Shown one piece after another: positions 49,631 through 58,447 of a DNA stretch of 64,000 bases. Position numbers and translations under genes: made by a program. The stretch's first letter is position 1. Each line of letters opens with the position of its first letter. The notes beneath the pieces are model-generated. The model was not told the origin of the DNA and did not search any database. It worked only from the letters and a program-made list of their open reading frames with translations. This stretch comes from an uncultured Prevotella sp. (lineage in GTDB: Bacteria > Bacteroidota > Bacteroidia > Bacteroidales > Bacteroidaceae). The stretch covers positions 1 to 64,000 of the forward strand of contig ONLG01000001.1 in assembly GCA_900318625.1 (NCBI GenBank). The letters are read 5' to 3'.

Positions 49631-51823
49631 ATGAAGCTACTCACAAAGCTTAGCTTTAAGAAGCAACGCTCACAGTTCATCATTGTGATGCTTGTCTTGG
49701 CAGGACTGCTGACAGCTGCCACCTCTGCCGTGCAATACTGGTATGCCCATGAGGAGCTGCGCAAGAGCGCGCACGACCATGCCAAGTCCAGGCTGGAGCT
49801 GAAGAGCATGGAGATACAGGCTGCAATGACTTCAGTAGAGTCTGCCATCAACAACTCGGTGTGGATGGTTGAGAAACGTATCTACCAACCCGATTCCATT
49901 TACTCCATACTGCAACGGCTCGTAGCCCAAAACGTCCAGATAGTAGGAGCCACGGCTGCGTTCAAGGCCGACTTCTATCCTCAGTTCGGTCGTTGGTGCG
50001 AGCTGTATGTCAGCCAGCGCCGCGACGGTTCGTTCGAGCAGAAACAGATTGGCGGTCCACTCCACGACTATCTGCAGAGCGACTGGTTTCGCGAAGGCAT
50101 CAAGGCCAATGCCTGCAACTGGAGCGAGCCTTACTACGACAACATTGGTGCCAAGATGCTGGTATGCACCTATACCATGCCCATACGCAATGCCAATGGG
50201 CGCATCGTCGGACTGCTTGATGCCGACGTGTCGCTTGAATGGCTGGCGCATTTTGCCAACTCGCAGACCACTTACAAAAGCAGCTACAACGTAATTCTCT
50301 CGAAAGGCGGCAAGCTTCTGGTACATCCCGACAAGCATATCCTCCTCAGGTCAACCATGCGCGACCAGGATATCAGCCAGAAAGACAGGGCCTTCGACCA
50401 GATCAGCCGCCAGATGTTCAGGGGCATGAGCGGCCACTCGGAAGTAATCACCATGAAAGGCGAGAAGAAGCACGTATTCTTCACCCCGGTAAGGGGCCAC
50501 ACAGGATGGTCTATCGCAATGGTTTTCAACGACGACGAGATTTACGCCACTCTCCAGCAAGCCACCTTCCGTATGTCGGCCATACTCCTTGCCGGCCTGC
50601 TTCTGCTGGGTTACATCATCTGGCGCTCCATTCGCAACATGAGACGTCTCGAGGACACGCGCCGAGAGAAAGCCGCTTTCGAGCGCGAGCTGCGCGTTGC
50701 CAGCAGAATACAGATGGCTCTGCTGCCCAAAAGCTTTCCGCCCTACCCCGAACGCAACGACGTTGACCTCCATGCCACTCTCGTACCGGCGAAGGAAGTG
50801 GGCGGCGACCTCTACGACTTCTACATCCGCGACGAAAAGATGTTCTTCTGCATCGGCGACGTCTCTGGCAAGGGGATTCCAGCCTCGTTAGTCATGGCCA
50901 TCACGCGAACCCTGTTCCGCAACGTGTCGGCACGTGAGTCCAAGCCACACAGCATCGTCTCGGCAATGAACAACACCCTTGCCGAAGACAACCAGAACAA
51001 CTTCTTCGTCACACTCTTCGTCGGTGTGCTCGACCTGCCAACGGGTGTGCTGAGCTATTGCAACGCCGGCCACGAGCCACCGATAATCATCAATGAAACG
51101 GCAACACCCCTGAAAGTAGACTCCAACCTGCCCATCGGCGCTATCTCGCAGTGGCACTACACCATGCAGGAAATAACCATCACACCGCAGACAACGATTT
51201 TCCTATACACCGACGGAGTGACAGAAGCCAAGGATGCCGCCCACAACCAGTTTGGAAGGCAGCGGATGCTCAGGGAGCTCACTTCCAATGCCAATCCCAA
51301 GACGATTGTCGACAACATGACTGCCGCCATCCACTCGTTTGTAGGAGGAGCCAGGCAGAGCGACGACATAACGATGATGGCTGTATGCTACAACAAGCAG
51401 GAACGGGCTGTGCGCCTCAACCGCAGCCTTACGCTGACCAACGACGTGAGCAATATTCCCGAACTAACCAAGTTTGTCAACGAGGTGTGCAGGGAAGTCG
51501 ACTTCAACAACAGCAAGACCAAGCAAGTGCGTCTGGCTATGGAGGAAGCCGTAGTCAACGTCATTGACTACGCCTATCCCCATGGAACTACCGGAAAGAT
51601 ATACATTGAAGCCGTTGCCAACGACGAACGACTGAAGTTCACCATCACCGACAGCGGCAAGCCTTTCGACATCACTGCCTATCCGGAGGTAGACCTGAAC
51701 ATTCCAGCCGAAGAGCGCCCCATCGGCGGACTGGGCATACACATCGTGCGCCAGATGATGGACTCTATCAACTACAACCGAATTGACGGAAAGAACGTGC
51801 TGACCCTGCGCAAGAAGCTGTGA
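49631..51823 (+). CDS. SpoIIE-type phosphatase fused to an anti-sigma-type kinase, with extracytoplasmic sensor
   Basis: A 730-residue signal protein. It has TM1 (about 16-34), a dCache-like extracytoplasmic sensor (about 40-300; IYSILQRLVAQNVQIVGATAAFKADFY, AKMLVCTYTMPIRNANGRIVGLLDADVSLEWL) and TM2 (about 318-336). The cytosolic part has a short linker, a SpoIIE/RsbU PP2C domain (LVPAKEVGGDLYDFY, FFCIGDVSGKGIPASLVMA, FLYTDGVTEAKD, SDDITMMAV) and a C-terminal HATPase_c domain of RsbW type (RLAMEEAVVNVIDYAYPHG, GGLGIHIVRQMMDSI). The phosphatase would dephosphorylate the STAS protein next door and the kinase phosphorylate it, putting both sides of a partner switch in one chain. It follows the RING protein after 26 bases. 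Confidence 0.93.
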   Translation: MKLLTKLSFKKQRSQFIIVMLVLAGLLTAATSAVQYWYAHEELRKSAHDHAKSRLELKSMEIQAAMTSVESAINNSVWMVEKRIYQPDSIYSILQRLVAQNVQIVGATAAFKADFYPQFGRWCELYVSQRRDGSFEQKQIGGPLHDYLQSDWFREGIKANACNWSEPYYDNIGAKMLVCTYTMPIRNANGRIVGLLDADVSLEWLAHFANSQTTYKSSYNVILSKGGKLLVHPDKHILLRSTMRDQDISQKDRAFDQISRQMFRGMSGHSEVITMKGEKKHVFFTPVRGHTGWSIAMVFNDDEIYATLQQATFRMSAILLAGLLLLGYIIWRSIRNMRRLEDTRREKAAFERELRVASRIQMALLPKSFPPYPERNDVDLHATLVPAKEVGGDLYDFYIRDEKMFFCIGDVSGKGIPASLVMAITRTLFRNVSARESKPHSIVSAMNNTLAEDNQNNFFVTLFVGVLDLPTGVLSYCNAGHEPPIIINETATPLKVDSNLPIGAISQWHYTMQEITITPQTTIFLYTDGVTEAKDAAHNQFGRQRMLRELTSNANPKTIVDNMTAAIHSFVGGARQSDDITMMAVCYNKQERAVRLNRSLTLTNDVSNIPELTKFVNEVCREVDFNNSKTKQVRLAMEEAVVNVIDYAYPHGTTGKIYIEAVANDERLKFTITDSGKPFDITAYPEVDLNIPAEERPIGGLGIHIVRQMMDSINYNRIDGKNVLTLRKKL

Positions 51824-51903
51824 CACACCGTCAGCCTACAAAGCAGCAAGCCGGCCAGAAAGCCTTTCCCCCCTTCCTCTCGTCAACTAAAAAGCAACCA
51901 AAT

Positions 51904-52209
51904 ATGACAACATCAATCACAAAATTAGAAGACCGGGCTATCGTCACACTCGAAGGCGAGCTCGACACCGCTGCCAGCCGTCAGGTTGAGCAGAGCCTGG
52001 CCCAAGTCTACAGCTACGAGGATTGCGACATCTTCATCGACTGCTCCAACCTCACCTACATCTCGTCGAGCGGTTTGCGGATACTGCTCTCCATCTATAA
52101 GTTCACACGCCGCACCGGCCACAAGGCAGTGCTCATGCACATCAACGACGACATACACGACACCTTTGCCATCAGCGGGTTCATTCAGCTGTTCACCATA
52201 GAGAAATAG
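51904..52209 (+). CDS. STAS-domain anti-sigma factor antagonist
   Basis: A 101-residue SpoIIAA/RsbV-like protein: AIVTLEGELDTAASRQVEQSLAQ, DIFIDCSNLTYISSSGLRILLSIYKFTRRTGHKAVL and FAISGFIQLFTI. The phospho-acceptor is a Ser in ISSSGLR. It is the likely substrate of the phosphatase/kinase fusion encoded upstream. I chose the ATG at 51904; the longer frame from 51820 has a low-complexity front part. As no sigma factor is encoded here, the output partner may be the AraC-type regulator next to it or a T6SS component. Confidence 0.9.
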   Translation: MTTSITKLEDRAIVTLEGELDTAASRQVEQSLAQVYSYEDCDIFIDCSNLTYISSSGLRILLSIYKFTRRTGHKAVLMHINDDIHDTFAISGFIQLFTIEK

Positions 52210-52213
52210 CATC

Positions 52214-52777
52214 ATGGCCGACAACGCTATCCAGGCACTGCAAGCCGAGAACGATGCCCTCAGACAAGAGATTGAACATCTGAAGAACGAGATGGTGAGG
52301 CTCGTGAGCCGCAATCTCGACCTCTCGGAGCGGCTCGAGGAAGACAACGAGCTGCGGCGACGAACCGAAGTGGCACGCGAGCTGCTCAACGGAAACATTG
52401 AGCGCCAGCGCAACGCCGACCTGAAAGACGACTCGCAGCTCATGGCTCTCATCGAAATCAAGGTGGAAAACGAGAAATACCACCTCGACCCCGACTTCAA
52501 CGGCAAGCAGCTTGCACAGGTCATCGGAGTGAGCCACGAACGGCTGCTGCGCCTGTTCCACCGGCAGACCATCCACCGCACACCGGATGCCTATCTCGAC
52601 AACCTGCGCACACTGACAGCCTTGCGGATGCTGCGCGAAAAGCCCCACTACAGCATAGCATCGGTGGCCGAAGACTCAGGCTTCAGCAACGTGCGCACCT
52701 TCCAGCGCCGCATACAGGACATCGTCGGCATGAGTCCGGCTGAATACCGGGCACTCTTCACAAGGGACATCAAATAA
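52214..52777 (+). CDS. AraC-type regulator with N-terminal coiled coil
   Basis: A 187-residue protein. Residues 1-75 form a coiled coil (ALQAENDALRQEIEHLKNEMVRL, SERLEEDNELRRRTEVARELL). Residues 90-187 are a helix-turn-helix pair of AraC type (NGKQLAQVIGVSHERLLRLFHRQT, ALRMLREKPHYSIASVAEDSGFSNVRTFQRRI, GMSPAEYRALF). It is four bases after the STAS gene. It is the last gene of the unit and the operator-like repeats at 52799-52862 lie 22 bases after its stop codon. Binding there would allow it to control the second T6SS unit; this is inference. Confidence 0.87.
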   Translation: MADNAIQALQAENDALRQEIEHLKNEMVRLVSRNLDLSERLEEDNELRRRTEVARELLNGNIERQRNADLKDDSQLMALIEIKVENEKYHLDPDFNGKQLAQVIGVSHERLLRLFHRQTIHRTPDAYLDNLRTLTALRMLREKPHYSIASVAEDSGFSNVRTFQRRIQDIVGMSPAEYRALFTRDIK

Positions 52778-52798
52778 GCAGAAAGTATCAGGGAGAAA

Positions 52799-52862
52799 GT
52801 AATATGAGTCATATTACCAACCAATATGAGTCATATTACCAACCAATATGAGTCATATTACT
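52799..52862. promoter_or_regulatory. Triple palindromic operator-like array
   Basis: The 15-base palindrome AATATGA-G-TCATATT occurs at 52801-52815, 52823-52837 and 52845-52859, linked by ACCAACC. The 22-base period puts the copies on one face of DNA (about two turns). It lies between the AraC-type gene and the hcp-vgrG unit. Confidence 0.8.
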
Positions 52863-53095
52863 TTATGAAAACACGCTTCCTTTGTGGTGAAAGGCGAGAG
52901 ATGATGCGGTGAGAATACAGCAGAGCCGGTGCGACTACATTTGCATCGGCTCTGCTTTTTTGTCGCAATTCAGGGCTGCTGTCGCAACAATATCCCATCT
53001 AAAGGCAGCCGTCAGCTTGTCCAAAGCATCCAGCATCATTACTTTTGTGGAAAAATAAAAGCGAGTGAGATAAGGGTAAAATCCTTTTAATTGGT
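52863..53095. other. Intergenic stretch with terminator, before the second T6SS unit
   Basis: Apart from the terminator at 52919-52961 and the promoter at 53096, I see no gene. Confidence 0.5.
52919..52961 (+). terminator. Rho-independent terminator of the first T6SS unit
   Basis: AGCAGAGCCGGTGC (52919-52932) pairs with GCATCGGCTCTGCT (52943-52956) with one G-T pair, followed by TTTTTT. It separates the two T6SS units. Confidence 0.85.
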
Positions 53096-53103
53096 TAACT
53101 TTG
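53096..53103 (+). promoter_or_regulatory. Probable -7 element for the hcp-vgrG unit
   Basis: TAACTTTG matches TAnnTTTG, 24 bases before the first ATG (53127). The -33 region has no TTTG, which fits a promoter that needs an activator. Confidence 0.55.
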
Positions 53104-53126
53104 CTGCAATATACATTCCTAAGGCT

Positions 53127-53540
53127 ATGGCACTGACTGCAACATTAGAATTCGGCGACAACAACATAGGGCGTTATCCTAAGCGTTATCTGGTATCCGA
53201 CTACCATCTGGTGTTCGACCGTTCGTTCAACACGTTCGCTCCCGAGGCCACGGCACGCTGCGAGCGGCTCGAGGTGGTAGTGGTGGCACCCGGCAGAAAC
53301 GATCTCAGCCTGTTTGAGTGGTTCTCCACGCAGGGGGCTCAGGACGGGCGCATCGTCATCGGCAACGACAGCGACAGCGGCAAGACCGACGACGACACGC
53401 AGATTATTCACTTCGAGGACGGCAGATGCTTCGCATTATCCGAAAGCTATGACATCGACAACCAGCGGCGCAGGCTCCTCAAGCTTGCCATCATAGCAGA
53501 GCAGCTCGATATTGACGGCATAAACTATAATTGCAAATAA
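53127..53540 (+). CDS. tssD: T6SS Hcp/TssD-like protein, paralogue 3
   Basis: A 137-residue TssD-type protein: LTATLEFGDNNIGRYPKRYLVSDYHLVFDRSFNTFAPEATARCERLEVVVVAPGRNDLSLFEWFSTQGAQDGRIVIGND and ALSESYDIDNQRRRLLKLAIIAEQLDIDGINYNCK. It is more distant from paralogues 1 and 2 than they are from one another. Its place next to VgrG suggests that it forms the tube base or an adaptor ring between tube and spike. The ATG at 53127 is right after the promoter element. The next gene starts four bases after its stop. Confidence 0.82.
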   Translation: MALTATLEFGDNNIGRYPKRYLVSDYHLVFDRSFNTFAPEATARCERLEVVVVAPGRNDLSLFEWFSTQGAQDGRIVIGNDSDSGKTDDDTQIIHFEDGRCFALSESYDIDNQRRRLLKLAIIAEQLDIDGINYNCK

Positions 53541-53544
53541 TCAG

Positions 53545-54024
53545 ATGGCTACACTATATTCCAACGAACTGAAAGCGGTGGTGGTGCAGGACAATTTCCT
53601 TGAGAATCCACTCAACGTGATGAAGGAAAACTGCCAGACGGTGCAGCACTTCGACTATCGCTGCGAGCACCGCCGCAACGAGGCCGGCGACCTCTACGGA
53701 GTGTCGGAGCCTGTGCTTCTGAACTTCTCTGTGCGCATCGGTTCGCCGCGCGACGGTCGCCCATACTACAGGGCAATGGCTGCCAACGAGCACTACCGTT
53801 TCTCGTTCATATTCAACGCCACGTTCAACAGCATGGGCAGGCTCAACGGCTATGAGGACGGAATGGTGGTCGACGGCTACGTGGTACACATCGAGGAGCA
53901 GTCGGCAGAGAAAGACAACGGTGAGGGCGAGGACAGGCAGACACTGCTCAAGGTGATGCTGCAAGTGTGCTCAGTGACCTATCTGGGCAGCGACAACAAC
54001 TACAAATGCACCTTTATACAATAA
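53545..54024 (+). CDS. tssD: T6SS Hcp/TssD-like protein, paralogue 4
   Basis: A 159-residue TssD-like protein: LYSNELKAVVVQDNFLENPLNVMKENCQTVQHFDYRCEHRRNEAGDLYGVSEPVLLNFSVRIGSP, YRFSFIFNATFNSMGRLNGYEDGMVVDGYVVHIEEQSAEK and LLKVMLQVCSVTYLGSDNNYKCTFIQ. It is the most divergent Hcp-like protein here and has extra cysteines. Like the preceding gene it sits beside VgrG. A tube with up to four subunit types is possible. Confidence 0.75.
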   Translation: MATLYSNELKAVVVQDNFLENPLNVMKENCQTVQHFDYRCEHRRNEAGDLYGVSEPVLLNFSVRIGSPRDGRPYYRAMAANEHYRFSFIFNATFNSMGRLNGYEDGMVVDGYVVHIEEQSAEKDNGEGEDRQTLLKVMLQVCSVTYLGSDNNYKCTFIQ

Positions 54025-54114
54025 GCTCTCTTTGGTTTCCCGGCTGAAGGGGGAGTCAAAGAGCTACTTTATGATTAGACAAACTATAACATAACAAATC
54101 GAAGCTCAAGAACT

Positions 54115-57100
54115 ATGGCTACAGGAGTTAACAAGAAAGCGTTGTATATCTACAGGTTGACTTTCGGCAACACAATAAACAAGAAGGACGACAAGCTCAG
54201 CACGCTGTTGCTGGAACAGGGTGTGCGCAAAGAGTTCACCGAAGGCAACGACACCTACTACCTCATGTTCAACGGCATAAAGATAAACCGCAAGATATAT
54301 CAGCCCAGCAAGATTGAGGTGGAGCTCGACATCATGCAGACAACCAAGGATTCCACCACCGGCAAGGAAACGACAAAGGCACCCAGCTTCGACAGCGTGA
54401 CCGCTCTTCTGCTGCAAAGACAAGTGAAGCTCGACATTCTGGAGGTAGACCGCATTGCCGATACAACCAGAACGATTGATTACAAAGCCACCTACAATTT
54501 GGCTCAGAACTTCTATGTCCATGAGCTCAACCCTCAGCTGAAGCGCGATGTCAACGGTACTAAGATGTATGTGAAGATGGACATCTTCAGCATGGACAAG
54601 CTTATGACCCTTAACCCCTACTGCAAGGCTTACGTTGCAAGCAAGCTCGGCTCGGAAATACTCCAGCCCGAAAGTGGCAACTTCGGCAAACAGACGGGAG
54701 GCGAGCCGCTGATTGAAACCGACTTCGAGTCGCAGCGCTTCCTTAAATACAACGAGTCGGGCACAAGCCACGAGTTCATACAGCCATATCTGGTGCAGTA
54801 CAACGAGTCGTTCTACGACTTCCTCGTGCGCACCGCCAACCGTTGCGGAGAGTTTCTCTATTTCGAGGACGGCAAGCTGATACTCGGTTTGCCCCAGACC
54901 AGCAATGTGGAAACCATCAGCGACTTTGAAACCGTCACCGCTCAGAAGATTTCGGGCGACCCTATCCAGGTGAAAGACTTTACCCGCGACAGCGTGAAGG
55001 CTTCACCACTCGATGACGAAGCAAGCTATGGCGACAAGGAAGAAAAGGATAAGACAGACGAGGAAAAGAAAAAGGAAAAAGAAGAAAAGGAAGAAAGAGA
55101 GAAGAAAGAATCCGAGCTCAACTATTCACGCATCGACAAGAAGTCGACAGGTTTTCCCAGGGGCATTTTCCCCTATTACCTGTCGAGCAATTCAGAGATT
55201 GCCGCCGACGACTACATCTTCCCTTTGTTCAAGGACAAGTTCTCCAACCAGAAGCGCGAGATCTATGCCGACGGCAATGGCAGCGAAATTGCCATGTCGA
55301 AGCTGATTCCTTTCTTCAAGACCGTGCTGTCAAGCGAAGAGGGCGGAGGCGATGCCTGCATTATGAGCCTGCTCCGACAGATTGTCATCGAGGAAGGCAT
55401 ACTCAATCTGAAGGCACTCACTCAGGTGAAGGACGTCAACGAAAAGCAAAAGGAGACCCATCTGGATCCATACGAAAAGAAAACAGAGCAGCACAACGAC
55501 GAGAAGACCGTGCAGTTCTCCTCGCTCTCCGAGACAGGCTGGACCAAGCTCGACTACTACCGCGACATCCACACCTTTGAAGTGTCGCAGCAACGGCAGA
55601 TAGTCTGCATCAACATGGGCACCGCTTTCATTCCCGTCAAGCTGGGACAGATGATTCACATCGACGGCGTCGACGGCACTTATGTCATCATTCAGATACA
55701 GCAAAACTCCGAAGAGACCTGGAGCCGCGACTATGACAAGTACGACACCGTGGCCGACGATACGTTCAAAGGCAAGCGCTCGCTGAAGATTTATGCCATT
55801 CCGGCATATAAGCAAGGCAACTCCGAGGCCTTCTATCCGCCTGTGCAGCCTGTGCCTATAACCCGCAAGGTTGGCCCGCAGACGGCTTTCGTCACAGCCA
55901 ATGAGGACCCGAAATATCAGGGACGCGTGCGAATAGCCTTCCCCTGGCAGACAGGTAATGGCGCATTGGAAAACAAGCTGGAAAAAGCAGAGCAGAAGCT
56001 CAAGCAGGTCAATGACGATTTGAAAGCTCTCAAGAAGAACGAGGAGAAGCTGTCGAAGCTTCAGGCCGAACATGAAAAATATGTGGAGGACCTGATACGC
56101 TACGTCAATGCCACGCCCGAAAAGCGGAAGGAGATTATTGAAGAATATCAGCCGACAGCCGACAATGGCTCTAAGAAGCTCGAAGCTGAAAGGCTTACCC
56201 TGCACAATCAGGCCGAAGAACTGAAGAAGAAGAATCCGAAGGATAAGGACGATGAGGCCAAGATTAAGTATCTCGAAGCCGAAATAGAGAAAAAGAATAC
56301 CGAGATACAGGAGCTGAAGCAGGAGCTGAAGGATGCTGAGGACCGGAAGAAAGCCTTTATCAACGACATGATAAAGGCCGGAAAGGAGCACGACAAGAAG
56401 AAAGGCAGTGCTGACTACCAGGATCCGGAGAAGGACAACACCGTCATCGTCACATACAAGAAAAAGTACGACGACGCAACTCGAGACTACAAGGAAGCAA
56501 AGGCTGACCTCGAAAGAGCCAGTGCCGAGCAGCAAGAGCTGGAAGGAAACAGGAACGCACTGGCTGAAGCCATCAAGAAGGAAATGGAAGATATGTCCAC
56601 TCCCTGGGTGCGCATAGCCTCGCCTATGGCCACACCGGGCGGAGGAGCCTTCTTCAGACCACGTGTCGGCGACGAAGTTCTCGTGAACTTCGAGTACGAC
56701 AACGTTGAACGCCCTTACGTGGTGGGCAGCCTCTACTCCAAGAACGTGCTCACACCAGACGAAGGTCTGTACCGAAAGGCTGCTCCCATGATGCAACAGA
56801 AGAGCATCTCGATGCAGCTCATGTCGCCTAACGGACACCATATCACGTTCTCCGACCCCGGCAGTGGAGGCAACTTCTTCCTCAACTGCATCTCGCCGGG
56901 TCTGGGACTCTACGGCAGTATGTTTGGTTTCAGCAACTTCGCGCCCGAAGCCAAGGATCTGGCAGGCGGCATCCACATAGGCGACCGCTATGGATTGTAC
57001 GAGATAGAGATGAAAAGCCACAGCCGTGCCATCGACATACGCTCGCCTTTCGGCACGGTCAACATCAGCGCTTTCAGCGGCATAACCATCAGCGCGCCCA

Positions 57101-58434
57101 ACGGCAATATCGCTATCAAGGGCAAGAACATAACCCTTGAGGCCGGCAACAAAATCACTATGCTCTCGGGTAAGAACCTCCAGACTCTCTCTGCCGACTC
57201 GCCAGACGGCAAAGCCAATAAAGCACAGGAAAAAGCAGTGTCGGCTTTAGGCTCGTTAGCTTCCGAATTGTCTAAGACCTATGCAGAATCCGTGTTTGAC
57301 CTCTCGCTGGTACGCCAGGTTGTAGAAGTGTTCGTCCGCCCCGTAGATGGAACGATGCTGCTCAAGTCGAAGCGCTACCTGAAGTTGGAGGCCGGCAATG
57401 GCAACGCCACCATAAAGCGCGACCGCTACAAGAAAAACGTAAAAGATAAAAAGGAAACCTCTGAAGAGTTCTACAAGGCTTTGGTAACAACTATAAGAGA
57501 AATAAACACCAAAGTTGACACATTCTTCCTCGCTTACGAAATTCTCAGGTCAGCTGTCAGCCGCGCATTGGCAGCATATAAAGCCAATCAATACGTAGGA
57601 AACCTACAGAATGGAAACGATCCCGACTTGTTTAATATAGTGAAAAATCTGGATGCATTGGCGGCAGACACTTTCACCGTAGACCAATATGCGCATAAGT
57701 TTAATGCGCAGGAGGCCAGCGACCAAGATGCTTTTAATAACATCAAGCCACTTGCGAAGGCTGTCGGCAATGCTGTTATTAACTTGAAAACGCACGTTAT
57801 GAGTTTCGAGCAAATACTTAATAATGTTACTGAATATGATTTCGAAGGTTCCAATTTGCGTGAGCGGGCAATTAGAGCATTGGGCGATAACGCCACGTAT
57901 TTCTTTGACATTAACAATTGGAAAAGGGATATTCTGAATAATGATAACTTCCGATTAGCCGTAGTGGATGGTTGCACGGAACTGACAGGAATGTCCAAGA
58001 AGGTTCTAAAGCGCAAGCTCATGCTTATGTTCCTATACTATGTGGGGCTTTCTGGTGCCAATGCAAAGGACAAGTACATCAAGATCAGCTACAAGCTTGA
58101 CGATATAAAGAATAACAATACATTCAATCAAGATTACTATTGGAAGCGTCAGGTCGTCAACATGGACCACTTCTTCCAGAAGTCCAACCTCCTCAGAACC
58201 TTTATGGAGAATACAGTCCTCAAGGTTAAGGACAAGATTCTTGAAAGCACCAAGGGAATCTATGACTACATCAAAGACCGCGAGGTGTGGGACGAAAAGA
58301 AGAGCGGCCAGATTCTCTTCTCCGACCAGCCAGACTCCACTTTGAACTTCAACGGCAACCACTTGGAAACCCAGACAAGCGCCAACATCGGCACGATGGA
58401 CTACCTGAAGAAAGTACTTATATCAATCAAATAA
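54115..58434 (+). CDS. tssI: VgrG (TssI) spike protein with coiled-coil insertion and C-terminal extension
   Basis: A 1439-residue spike protein. Residues 1-600 are the gp27-like part (SKIEVELDIMQTT, FIQPYLVQYNESFYDFLVRTANRCGEFLYFEDG), interrupted at about 303-345 by a Lys/Glu run. The OB fold starts KYQGRVRIAFPWQTGNG (about 600-616) but is split by a coiled coil of about 210 residues (KLEKAEQKLKQVNDDLKALKKNEEKLSKL and onwards). It resumes at about 827 (STPWVRIASPMATPGGGAFFRPRVGDEVLVNFEYDNVERPYVVGSLYSK). A beta-helical needle follows (about 888-1030, GNIAIKGKNITLEAGNKI), then 400 helical residues of unknown role that could hold an effector. The ends of the OB fold are well kept. Confidence 0.9.
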   Translation: MATGVNKKALYIYRLTFGNTINKKDDKLSTLLLEQGVRKEFTEGNDTYYLMFNGIKINRKIYQPSKIEVELDIMQTTKDSTTGKETTKAPSFDSVTALLLQRQVKLDILEVDRIADTTRTIDYKATYNLAQNFYVHELNPQLKRDVNGTKMYVKMDIFSMDKLMTLNPYCKAYVASKLGSEILQPESGNFGKQTGGEPLIETDFESQRFLKYNESGTSHEFIQPYLVQYNESFYDFLVRTANRCGEFLYFEDGKLILGLPQTSNVETISDFETVTAQKISGDPIQVKDFTRDSVKASPLDDEASYGDKEEKDKTDEEKKKEKEEKEEREKKESELNYSRIDKKSTGFPRGIFPYYLSSNSEIAADDYIFPLFKDKFSNQKREIYADGNGSEIAMSKLIPFFKTVLSSEEGGGDACIMSLLRQIVIEEGILNLKALTQVKDVNEKQKETHLDPYEKKTEQHNDEKTVQFSSLSETGWTKLDYYRDIHTFEVSQQRQIVCINMGTAFIPVKLGQMIHIDGVDGTYVIIQIQQNSEETWSRDYDKYDTVADDTFKGKRSLKIYAIPAYKQGNSEAFYPPVQPVPITRKVGPQTAFVTANEDPKYQGRVRIAFPWQTGNGALENKLEKAEQKLKQVNDDLKALKKNEEKLSKLQAEHEKYVEDLIRYVNATPEKRKEIIEEYQPTADNGSKKLEAERLTLHNQAEELKKKNPKDKDDEAKIKYLEAEIEKKNTEIQELKQELKDAEDRKKAFINDMIKAGKEHDKKKGSADYQDPEKDNTVIVTYKKKYDDATRDYKEAKADLERASAEQQELEGNRNALAEAIKKEMEDMSTPWVRIASPMATPGGGAFFRPRVGDEVLVNFEYDNVERPYVVGSLYSKNVLTPDEGLYRKAAPMMQQKSISMQLMSPNGHHITFSDPGSGGNFFLNCISPGLGLYGSMFGFSNFAPEAKDLAGGIHIGDRYGLYEIEMKSHSRAIDIRSPFGTVNISAFSGITISAPNGNIAIKGKNITLEAGNKITMLSGKNLQTLSADSPDGKANKAQEKAVSALGSLASELSKTYAESVFDLSLVRQVVEVFVRPVDGTMLLKSKRYLKLEAGNGNATIKRDRYKKNVKDKKETSEEFYKALVTTIREINTKVDTFFLAYEILRSAVSRALAAYKANQYVGNLQNGNDPDLFNIVKNLDALAADTFTVDQYAHKFNAQEASDQDAFNNIKPLAKAVGNAVINLKTHVMSFEQILNNVTEYDFEGSNLRERAIRALGDNATYFFDINNWKRDILNNDNFRLAVVDGCTELTGMSKKVLKRKLMLMFLYYVGLSGANAKDKYIKISYKLDDIKNNNTFNQDYYWKRQVVNMDHFFQKSNLLRTFMENTVLKVKDKILESTKGIYDYIKDREVWDEKKSGQILFSDQPDSTLNFNGNHLETQTSANIGTMDYLKKVLISIK

Positions 58435-58447
58435 GAGCGCAAGAGAT

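Noticed and set aside
52799..52862. CRISPR-like or attachment-site repeats
   Set aside because: The linkers are identical and only seven bases long, which fits operator sites.
31834..58434. An extracellular contractile injection system (eCIS)
   Set aside because: A ClpV ATPase, TssK, TssF and Hcp-type tube with VgrG indicate a T6SS, and no phage-type tail-fibre, tape-measure or LysM genes are seen.
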